Assembly (NCBI GenBank): GCA_025356695.1
Contig: JANXSE010000113.1
Span: 1 to 29,121 of the forward strand
DNA from: Betaproteobacteria bacterium
GTDB taxonomy: Bacteria; Pseudomonadota; Gammaproteobacteria; Burkholderiales; SG8-41
Reading direction: 5' to 3'
DNA length: 29,121 bases
Shown here: positions 23,615 to 29,121 of the stretch, piece by piece
How positions within the stretch are numbered: the first letter of the stretch is position 1
Layout: each line of letters opens with the position of its first letter
Translations under genes and position numbers: made by a program
Notes under the pieces: model-generated
Told to the model about the DNA's origin: nothing
The model's database searches: none
Seen by the model: the letters and a program-made list of their open reading frames with translations, nothing else

Positions 23615-24082
23615 TTATTGCTGCGCCTGCTTCAGCGCGGCAACATCAATCTTGGTCATCTGCATCATCGCCTGCATCGCGCGTTTGGCTTTTTTCGCAT
23701 CGGGATTGCCGAGTGCCTCGCCCAATGCAGTTGGAATGATCTGCCACGACAGGCCGAATTTGTCGGTCAACCAGCCGCAGCGGCTGGGCGCACCGCCGGC
23801 GCAGAGTTTGTCCCACAACTCGTCGACCTCGGCCTGCGTCTCGCAGCTGACGAACATCGAAATCGCCGGCGTGAATTTGAAATGCGGCCCGCCGTTCAGC
23901 GCATGGAAGGGCTGGCCATCAAGCACGAAACTCGCCGACATCACCGTGCCCGCAGGCGCAGGCCCGCCCTCGTTCCAGCGTTTGACTTCACCGGCTTTCG
24001 AATTCTTGAAAATCGAGACGTAGAAATTCATTGCCTCTTCGGCCTGACCGTCGAACCACAGAAAGGGTGTGATTTTCTGCAT
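23615..24082 (-). CDS. VOC-family protein (PhnB / 3-demethylubiquinone methyltransferase-like)
   Basis: This 155-residue protein starts MQKITPFLWFDGQAEEAMNFYVSIFKNSK, the typical opening of the PhnB-like vicinal-oxygen-chelate group (also named after a 3-demethylubiquinone methyltransferase domain). Blocks such as FVLDGQPFHALNGGPHFKFTPAISMFVSCETQAEVDELWDKL and CGWLTDKFGLSWQIIPTAL match this group. The C-terminal extension of about 30 residues, rich in Met, Ala and Lys (AKRAMQAMMQMTKID), is also common in it. Function is not known. It is part of the ECF42-linked operon, 26 nt after the MoaD-like gene, with GGAA as ribosome-binding site. Confidence 0.88.
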   Translation of the reverse strand: MQKITPFLWFDGQAEEAMNFYVSIFKNSKAGEVKRWNEGGPAPAGTVMSASFVLDGQPFHALNGGPHFKFTPAISMFVSCETQAEVDELWDKLCAGGAPSRCGWLTDKFGLSWQIIPTALGEALGNPDAKKAKRAMQAMMQMTKIDVAALKQAQQ

Positions 24083-24108
24083 TTTTTCCTTGTTGTACTT
24101 GAATTGAT

Positions 24109-24366
24109 TCAGCCGCCGCTCAACGCCTGCACGATGACGAATTCTTCCGTCGCCGCGAGCGAATGCGCAAGATCGAAGACCTGCTCGCCGTTGATGAAGA
24201 AGCGGATGTGCCGCCGGATTTTTTCCTGCTCGTCAATCATGCGAAAGCGGATGCCCGGATACAACAGGTCAAGCGCCGCCAGCACTTCGGCAACCGTCGT
24301 GCCGTCCACTTCAACGCGGTTGCGTTCCGTGTACGACAGCAGCGCGCTCGGGATCAATACTTTCAT
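24109..24366 (-). CDS. MoaD/ThiS-like ubiquitin-fold small protein
   Basis: The 85-residue protein starts MKVLIPSALLSYTERNRVEVDGTTVAEVLAALDLLYPGI and ends EEFVIVQALSGG. The beta-grasp layout and the C-terminal Gly-Gly are those of MoaD/ThiS sulfur carriers, whose C-terminus is activated and thiocarboxylated. No MoeB/ThiF-type activating enzyme or MoaE is nearby, so housekeeping molybdopterin synthesis is not implied. It lies directly between the beta-propeller gene (15 nt) and the VOC gene (26 nt) in the operon. It may be a sulfur carrier or a protein modifier. Confidence 0.85.
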   Translation of the reverse strand: MKVLIPSALLSYTERNRVEVDGTTVAEVLAALDLLYPGIRFRMIDEQEKIRRHIRFFINGEQVFDLAHSLAATEEFVIVQALSGG

Positions 24367-24381
24367 TGCAATCGCAGACGC

Positions 24382-25563
24382 CTAGGCAAACTGCGCGACT
24401 TCAACCGCATAAATCTCCGGCAGATTGCGCGCAATGCAGCTCCATTTTTTTCCCTCGTCGCGGCTCGCCCACAGCTCGCCCGAGGTGGTGCCGAAGTACA
24501 GCCCGACCGGATCCTGCGCGTCACCGCACATCGCCTGCCGCTTCACTGTCCACCACGCCTGCGATTTCGGAAAACCGGCGTCCTGTCGTTGCCATGTCTT
24601 GCCGGCGTTCTTCGTTGTATAAACCGACGGCTTGCCGCCGGGGCTGACGCGCGGCCACACGCGCGTGCCGTCCATCGGCAACACCCACAGCGTTTTGTCA
24701 TTGCGCGGATGCACCACCAGCGGAAAACCGATGTCACCGACAGCCTTCGGCATGCTGCGGCCGATGCGTTCCCAGGTGCCGTCGCCGTCGCGGCGGTAGA
24801 TGCCGCAATGGTTCTGCTGGTAGAGCCGGTCCGGATTGCTCGGACACATCCGCACGCAATGCGGATCGTGACAGGTCGGGATTTTGGGATCGAGGTTGAA
24901 GCCCTGTACCACTTCCATGCCATCGATGATGACCTTCCACGTTTTGCCGCCGTCCTTCGATTCGTGCACGCCGCCGCCCGACATGCCGAACAGCATGTGT
25001 TTCGCGTCGCGCGGATCGACGATGATCGAGTGCATCTTCGGGCCGTCCGGCGTGCCGTCCTGCACTGTGCCCATCCACTCGCGATATTGGGGGTCGTCGT
25101 TGATGTACGAGAACTCCTTCCACGTCGCGCCGCCGTCGCCCGAGCGGAACATTCCCTGCGGCGAAGTGCCGGCAAACCAGACACCGGGTTCATCGGCATG
25201 GCCGGGGGTGAGCCAGAACGTGTGGTCGACCGCGCGGCCCTTCTCGCCCTCGGGCGCTTTCGCAAATGCCGGCGGCTGCTTGGCTTCCTGCCAGCTGCGG
25301 CCGCGATCGGTCGAACGCATCAGCGTCGGCCCGAGGTGGCCGGTCTTGGCGGCGGCGAGCAGCGTGCGGCCGTCGCGCGGATCGAGCACCATGTGACTGA
25401 TGACGTGGCCGAGAAAATGCGGCCCCTCGACGCGCCAGTTCTTGCGCGCCGCATCGCCGTGCAGCAGCCAGGCGCCCTTGCGCGTGGCGACGAGCAACGA
25501 TAACGCGCGCGCCGGTTTTGTTTTCGGTTTGCGGCTGGCGGATTTGACGGCTTTTTTCTTCAT
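24382..25563 (-). CDS. BNR-repeat beta-propeller (exo-alpha-sialidase-like)
   Basis: The protein has 393 residues from the ATG at 25563 with GGGGAAAA upstream; the longer frame to 25707 overlaps the previous gene. A Lys/Arg-rich N-terminus (MKKKAVKSASRKPKTKPAR) has no clear signal peptide. BNR/Asp-box-like repeats follow: STDRGRSWQEA, SGDGGATWKEF, SKDGGKTWKVI, TKNAGKTWQRQ and SRDEGKKWSCI, each marking a propeller blade. Databases often label such proteins sialidase-like or YCF48/VPS10-like, but the sialidase catalytic residues cannot be confirmed here. It is unusually rich in Cys/His around TCHDPHCVRMCPSN. Gene context is the ECF42-linked operon; function unknown. Confidence 0.85.
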   Translation of the reverse strand: MKKKAVKSASRKPKTKPARALSLLVATRKGAWLLHGDAARKNWRVEGPHFLGHVISHMVLDPRDGRTLLAAAKTGHLGPTLMRSTDRGRSWQEAKQPPAFAKAPEGEKGRAVDHTFWLTPGHADEPGVWFAGTSPQGMFRSGDGGATWKEFSYINDDPQYREWMGTVQDGTPDGPKMHSIIVDPRDAKHMLFGMSGGGVHESKDGGKTWKVIIDGMEVVQGFNLDPKIPTCHDPHCVRMCPSNPDRLYQQNHCGIYRRDGDGTWERIGRSMPKAVGDIGFPLVVHPRNDKTLWVLPMDGTRVWPRVSPGGKPSVYTTKNAGKTWQRQDAGFPKSQAWWTVKRQAMCGDAQDPVGLYFGTTSGELWASRDEGKKWSCIARNLPEIYAVEVAQFA

Positions 25564-25579
25564 GGTCTTTTCCCCTGAA

Positions 25580-25954
25580 TTATTGCTGCTGTTGCAGTTG
25601 CTGCTGCGCTTTCGATGCAACCGTTTCGCGGATCGGCCGGATCGGCCGTACCTCGATGCTGCCGACATGCGCCGGCGGAATCTTCGAGGCAATCTGGATC
25701 GCCTCATTCAGATCGCGCGCTTCGATCATATAGAAACCGGCGAGTTGCTCCTTGGTCTCGGCGAACGGCCCGTCGGTCACCGACAGCTTGCCGTTGCGTA
25801 TGCGCACCGTTGTCGCGGTCTGCACCGACTGCAGCGCCTCCGAAGCAATGCAATGGCCGCTTTTGCGGATGCCGGTATCGAATTCGACGCAGTCTTCATC
25901 GGGCAGTTCATCAAGCCGATTTTCGTCGAGGTAGACCAGACACAGATATTTCAT
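25580..25954 (-). CDS. YCII/DGPF-domain protein B
   Basis: The 124-residue protein opens with MKYLCLVYLDENRLDELPDE and has the signature TDGPFAETKEQLAGFYMIEARDLNEAIQIASKIPPA followed by IEVRPI. It is homologous to DGPF protein C (same length, same block order), so the operon contains duplicated YCII genes. The C-terminus is Gln-rich (KAQQQLQQQQ). It is spaced 13 nt after the upstream VOC gene and 16 nt before the beta-propeller gene. Function of the family is unknown. Confidence 0.92.
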   Translation of the reverse strand: MKYLCLVYLDENRLDELPDEDCVEFDTGIRKSGHCIASEALQSVQTATTVRIRNGKLSVTDGPFAETKEQLAGFYMIEARDLNEAIQIASKIPPAHVGSIEVRPIRPIRETVASKAQQQLQQQQ

Positions 25955-25967
25955 TGCGTTCTCCCGT

Positions 25968-26429
25968 TCATCCTGCCATCTTCTGCATCGCCTGCTTCAT
26001 CTCGTCCGGCGTGACATCGCGGATGTGCGTGGCGACCGACCAGTGGTGGCCGAACGGATCGACCAGCACGCCGTAACGATCACCCCAGAACATGTCGGCG
26101 AGCGGCATCTTGACGGTTGCGCCGGCATCCACCGCCTGCTTGAAGAATGCGTCGGCGTTTTCGACGTAGAGATGTATCGTCACTGGCGAGCCCTTCAGCG
26201 CCTTCGGGCCGAGCGCGCCCCACTCCGGCATTTCGTCGACCAGCATGACGGCCGAACCGCAGATGCGTATCTGCGCGTGCATGATCTTGCCGTTCGGGGC
26301 CGGCAGGCGCCCGCCTTCCGTTGCATTGAACGCCTTCTTGTAGAACTCGATCGCGTCCGCCGCGCCGGCGCAGACGAGGTGCGGTGTCACCGTGTGCATT
26401 CCTTCGGGTATCGGTTTCACTTGCGACAT
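25968..26429 (-). CDS. VOC-family glyoxalase-like protein
   Basis: This 153-residue protein starts MSQVKPIPEGMHTVTPHLVCAGAADAIEFYKKAFNA, characteristic of PhnB/glyoxalase-like VOC proteins. It continues KIMHAQIRICGSAVMLVDEMPE, VTIHLYVENADAFFKQAVDAGATV and the Trp/Gly motif DMFWGDRYGVLVDPFGHHWSVATH. These are the two beta-alpha-beta-beta-beta units of the fold, with candidate metal-binding His and Glu residues. The reaction is unknown. It is the second gene of the ECF42-linked operon, 53 nt after DGPF protein A, with GGAG upstream of its ATG. Confidence 0.9.
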   Translation of the reverse strand: MSQVKPIPEGMHTVTPHLVCAGAADAIEFYKKAFNATEGGRLPAPNGKIMHAQIRICGSAVMLVDEMPEWGALGPKALKGSPVTIHLYVENADAFFKQAVDAGATVKMPLADMFWGDRYGVLVDPFGHHWSVATHIRDVTPDEMKQAMQKMAG

Positions 26430-26482
26430 GAATGTTCTCCTTGATTGACTCGGCTGGCGGAAGGCTTACCTGTACTGCAGCA

Positions 26483-26890
26483 TCAGGCCGCAGCGCGCCG
26501 TGTGCTTTGGGTGAACGCCGGCGCGAGCCGGGCGGCAAATTGCTCCACGTCGAGCACCTGGCGCACTTCGATTTCACCGTCGCTGTGCGCGGAAATCGGG
26601 CAGCGCTTGACCCATTCGAGAGCCTCTTCTTTCGAAGCAACCTGCCATATCCAGTAGCCGCCGATGACCTCCTTGGTCTCGGCGAAGGGGCCGTCGGAGA
26701 CCGTCCACTTGCCCGCCGCCAGCTTGACGCGTGCGCCTTGCGCGGCCGGGTGTAGTCCCTCCAGCGCGAGCAGCACGCCCGCCGCGGCGAGCTCGTCGTT
26801 GAACTTGCTCATCTCGGCGGCAAACGTGCCGTCCGCTGCCGCGCATTCGCCGTTTTTGCCGTTCGGTTTGACGATAATCATGAATCGCAT
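26483..26890 (-). CDS. YCII/DGPF-domain protein A
   Basis: The protein has 135 residues from the ATG at 26890, preferred over an upstream in-frame codon because AAGGAG lies at a suitable distance. It has the signature SDGPFAETKEVIGGYWIWQVASKEEALEWVKRCP and the ending IEVRQVLDVEQF. The N-terminus MRFMIIVKPNGKNGE differs from DGPF proteins B and C and marks a second YCII subgroup. It is the first gene of the seven-gene operon and lies next to the sigma factor gene. The promoter candidate at 26951-26980 is about 60-90 nt upstream. Confidence 0.92.
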   Translation of the reverse strand: MRFMIIVKPNGKNGECAAADGTFAAEMSKFNDELAAAGVLLALEGLHPAAQGARVKLAAGKWTVSDGPFAETKEVIGGYWIWQVASKEEALEWVKRCPISAHSDGEIEVRQVLDVEQFAARLAPAFTQSTRRAAA

Positions 26891-26950
26891 GGTGCTATCT
26901 CCTTGTTGCAACGGTTAATGTTAACGCCGCGTGGCCAGTCTATCTACTCT

Positions 26951-26980
26951 GTAGTCGAACGGCGAAAGCGGATTTCGACA
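26951..26980 (-). promoter_or_regulatory. Candidate ECF42 promoter of the DGPF operon
   Basis: On the minus strand TGTCGA (complement of 26975-26980) is followed after 17 nt by CGAC (complement of 26954-26957). As I recall, ECF42 promoters have a TGTCGA -35 and a CGA-containing -10, so both elements and the spacing fit. It lies in the gap between the sigma factor stop and DGPF protein A. No TGTCGA is seen just upstream of the other operon genes or of the sigma gene itself. Confidence 0.65.
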
Positions 26981-26989
26981 ACCAGCCGG

Positions 26990-28240
26990 TTAATTTTTTA
27001 ATTCAGCGAGCCGCCGCTCGATGAAGCGCCGTTCGGGTGCCTGGCGGGTCAGTTCGAGCGTGCGTTCGTACGAGGCGCATGCATCGGCGCTCCGGCCGAG
27101 CCGGCGGCAGAGGTCGGCACGCGCGGCATGCGCAAGCCGGTAGTCCGCGAGTTCGCCGCCTGCAAGGATCGCATCGACCAGCGCGAGGCCGGCCGCCGGC
27201 CCGTCGCGCATCGCCACCGCCACCGCGCGGTTCAACTCAATCACCGGCGTCGGCTCCAGCGCGTAGAGCAAATCGTAGAGCCCGACGATTTCCGTCCAGT
27301 CGGTGGCCGCGGCGTCGGCCGATCCGGCGTGCACCGCGGAAATCGTCGCCTGTATCGTATATGCGCCTGGCGCGCGCAGCGGCAACGCGCGCTCCACCAG
27401 CGCCCCGCCTTCGGCAATCTGCGCACGGTTCCACAGGGTGCGGTCCTGTTCATCGAGCAATATCAAGTCGCCCGCCGCCGAGGTGCGTGCGGCGCGCCGC
27501 GACTCGTGCAACAGCATCAGCGCGAGCAGGCCCATCGCCTCGGGCTCGGGCAGCAGTTCGACCAAGAGGCGCGCCAACCGTATCGCTTCGCCGGACAGAT
27601 CGTGGCGCGTCAGCGTCGCGCCCGACGACGCCGAGTAGCCTTCGTTGAACACCAGATAAATCACGCGCAGCACACTGTCGAGGCGCTCGGGCAGTTCGTC
27701 CGGTGACGGCACCTGGTAGGGAATCTTCGCATCGCGGATTTTTGTTTTCGCACGCACGATGCGCTGCGCCAGCGTCGGCGCGCCGGTCAAAAAAGCGCTG
27801 GCGATTTCTTCCGTCGTCATGCCGCAGACTTCGCGCATGGTCAGCGCCACCTGCGCGTCCGGCGGCAGCGCCGGATGGCAGCAGGTGAATATCAGACGCA
27901 GGCGGTCGTCTTCGATTTCTTCGCCGTCGGGCGCTGCATTTTCATCGGCGATATTTTCGACCTGCTCGATGACATCGTCGAGCGCGGTGAAGCGTGCGCC
28001 GCGGCGCAGGCCGTCGATCGCCTTGAAACGCCCCGCTGACACCAGCCAGGCGCGCGGATTGGCCGGCACGCCTTCCTTCGGCCACTGTTCGAGCGCGGCG
28101 CGAAAGGCGTCGTGCAGCGCTTCTTCGGCAACATCAAAGTCGCCGAGCAGGCGGATCAGCGTGGCAAAAACACGGCGCGACTCGGAGCGGTAGACATCAT
28201 CGAGCAGCGCGCCAATATTTTTTGTGCTGGGTTCGTTCAT
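26990..28240 (-). CDS. ECF42-type RNA polymerase sigma factor with C-terminal TPR-like extension
   Basis: The 416-residue protein is far longer than a normal ECF sigma factor (about 170-200 residues). Region 2 covers about residues 10-75 (RVFATLIRLLGDFDVAEEALHDAFRAAL...PRAWLVSAGRFKAID). Region 4 follows around LRLIFTCCHPALPPDAQVALTMREVCGMTTEEIASAFLTGAPTLAQRIVRAKTKI (about 110-170). The C-terminal part carries the conserved YLVFNEGYSASSG block and an Ala/Leu-rich helical repeat region to the end, typical of the ECF42 group. ECF42 factors are linked to DGPF/YCII genes, exactly as here. No anti-sigma factor gene is adjacent; in this group the C-terminal extension is thought to control activity. 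The ribosome-binding site is weak. Confidence 0.94.
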   Translation of the reverse strand: MNEPSTKNIGALLDDVYRSESRRVFATLIRLLGDFDVAEEALHDAFRAALEQWPKEGVPANPRAWLVSAGRFKAIDGLRRGARFTALDDVIEQVENIADENAAPDGEEIEDDRLRLIFTCCHPALPPDAQVALTMREVCGMTTEEIASAFLTGAPTLAQRIVRAKTKIRDAKIPYQVPSPDELPERLDSVLRVIYLVFNEGYSASSGATLTRHDLSGEAIRLARLLVELLPEPEAMGLLALMLLHESRRAARTSAAGDLILLDEQDRTLWNRAQIAEGGALVERALPLRAPGAYTIQATISAVHAGSADAAATDWTEIVGLYDLLYALEPTPVIELNRAVAVAMRDGPAAGLALVDAILAGGELADYRLAHAARADLCRRLGRSADACASYERTLELTRQAPERRFIERRLAELKN

Positions 28241-28326
28241 AAAATAAAACGTCCGGACTCCGATGCCTCAAAATTGCAGCGGGAAATTCCGACCGTATGT
28301 TAAACGCGGCGGGCGCCGCGACGAAA

Positions 28327-29121
28327 CTATTTCTTTACGTACTTGAGCAGGTTCTCCGAGGTGGTTTCGGCGCCGTAGATATTGCCCGCCGCGTCGGCCG
28401 CCACACCCTCGGGCACCGATTCCTTGTCCGGCTCCGGACCAACACCGAGAATATGCGCACGCACCGTGCCGTCTTTGGCGCTGCCGATGCGGATGCCGCG
28501 GCGGAAACCCGGATTGCGTTTCGCGTCGGACTGCGAGTCGGTGACATAAATATTGTCGGCCGCATCGATAAAAATACCGCTCGGCCGGCCGAACTGCTTC
28601 CATTCAGCGAGGAATGTTCCGTCCTGATCGAAAATCTGGATGCGATTGTTGCCGCGGTCCGCGACGAACAGCCGTCCCTGCGTATCCATCGCGAGGCCGT
28701 GCGGCGATTCGAACTCGCCCGGCGCCTTGCCTTTTTTGCCCCACGTCTTGATGAACGTGCCGTCTTTCGAGAATTTCACGATGCGCGCGTTCGATTCGCC
28801 GCCATGGCCGTCGCCGACAAAAATATCGCCGTTCGGCGCAATCAGCACGGCGGACGGCTGATTGAACGTGTCCTGGCCGTCGCCGGCGACGCCCGCTTTG
28901 CCGAGCGTGAGCAGCAGCTTGCCGTCGGCGCTGAACTTGAACACCTGATGGCCCTTGCCGTCCTTGCCGGACGAGTCAGTGACCCACACGTTGTTTTCAC
29001 GGTCGATGAAAATGCCGTGCGGGACCACGAACATGTTCGCGCCGAACGCCTTGAGGAATCTGCCCGACGCGTCGAGTTCGACGATAGGCGCGACGCTGGA
29101 ACCCGTGCAGGTGGTGCCGCC
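28327..29121 (-). CDS. NHL-repeat beta-propeller protein (partial, N-terminus outside window)
   Basis: The frame stays open to the window edge, giving 264 visible residues; an internal ATG at 29034 is not the start, because the sequence before it (VAPIVELDASGRFLKAFGAN) is a coherent propeller strand. NHL repeats are clear: VPHGIFIDRENNVWVTD, QPSAVLIAPNGDIFVGDG, SPHGLAMDTQGRLFVADRGNNRIQIFD, RPSGIFIDAADNIYVTDS and VPEGVAADAAGNIYGAET. Families with this fold include peptidyl-alpha-hydroxyglycine lyase-like proteins, but the enzyme residues cannot be judged. A signal peptide would lie outside the window. It is upstream of the sigma gene on the same strand with an 86-nt gap and may or may not be co-transcribed. 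Confidence 0.85.
   Translation of the reverse strand, partial: GGTTCTGSSVAPIVELDASGRFLKAFGANMFVVPHGIFIDRENNVWVTDSSGKDGKGHQVFKFSADGKLLLTLGKAGVAGDGQDTFNQPSAVLIAPNGDIFVGDGHGGESNARIVKFSKDGTFIKTWGKKGKAPGEFESPHGLAMDTQGRLFVADRGNNRIQIFDQDGTFLAEWKQFGRPSGIFIDAADNIYVTDSQSDAKRNPGFRRGIRIGSAKDGTVRAHILGVGPEPDKESVPEGVAADAAGNIYGAETTSENLLKYVKK

Noticed and set aside
24163..25503. 446-residue frame antisense to the beta-propeller gene
   Set aside because: It has Arg/His-rich composition typical of antisense frames in GC-rich DNA and no domain; the minus-strand genes have clear families. The same applies to 11842-12675 (minus), 14927-15865 (plus), 15934-17001 (plus) and 20039-21208 (plus).
26990..28240. Fusion of a sigma factor with an unrelated protein
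   Set aside because: The long C-terminal extension with the FNEGYSASSG block is normal for the ECF42 group.
1..29121. CRISPR array, tRNA (including tRNA-Sec), rRNA, insertion sequence or prophage genes
   Set aside because: No regularly spaced repeats, cloverleaf-like sequence, transposase or phage proteins were recognised by eye.

Overview
The window is GC-rich, densely coded DNA from a Gram-negative bacterium, most likely a betaproteobacterium of Burkholderiales type. The main reason is the five periplasmic Bug/TctC-type solute receptors; the glutathione genes, a Kef antiporter and SoxC/cytochrome c genes also fit. Species cannot be called from the sequence alone.

Layout. (1) 1-997: the tail of a probable glycosyltransferase and a SAM methyltransferase, which overlap. 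(2) 1027-2013: a LysR regulator, divergent from a nine-gene plus-strand run at 2221-10145. The order of that run is AhpD-like gene 1, Bug receptor A, thioredoxin, tandem CMD-fold protein, PrdB/GrdB-like gene 1, Bug receptor B, YfcG-type glutathione transferase, AhpD-like gene 2, PrdB/GrdB-like gene 2. (3) 10155-15832: Bug receptor C, glutathione reductase, Bug receptors D and E and a Tat-type lipoprotein amidohydrolase. (4) 16004-17794: a Kef-type K+/H+ antiporter, then an inverted-repeat element. (5) 17935-23199: an SMP-30-like lipoprotein and a lone molybdenum hydroxylase large subunit, divergent from a SoxC-like sulfite dehydrogenase and its cytochrome c. (6) 23204-28240: an ECF42-type sigma factor and a seven-gene operon of YCII/DGPF, VOC, MoaD-like and beta-propeller proteins, with a TGTCGA promoter candidate. 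(7) 28327-29121: an NHL-repeat protein that runs off the edge.

The most important observation is in region 2. Four genes that look split by a stop codon are each a single selenoprotein gene. In both AhpD-like genes an in-frame UGA replaces the second Cys of the CxxC redox motif (C-R-Y-U, C-K-Y-U). In both PrdB/GrdB-like genes a UGA begins a UxxC motif (U-P-N-C, U-P-A-C). Each UGA is followed at a fixed distance (21 nt in the AhpD-like pair, 18 nt in the PrdB-like pair) by a hairpin with a GGUC or GUC loop, as expected for a bacterial SECIS. The stems show compensatory base changes between paralogues. A gene caller unaware of selenocysteine would report eight fragments.

Taken together, regions 2-4 look like a selenol/thiol redox and uptake locus: a duplicated pair of selenoprotein families, thioredoxin and glutathione reductants (Trx, YfcG, Gor), a Kef antiporter of a family often controlled by glutathione adducts, solute receptors and a LysR regulator. 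The substrate is unknown. No selA, selB, selC or selD gene is in the window, so Sec insertion relies on genes elsewhere.
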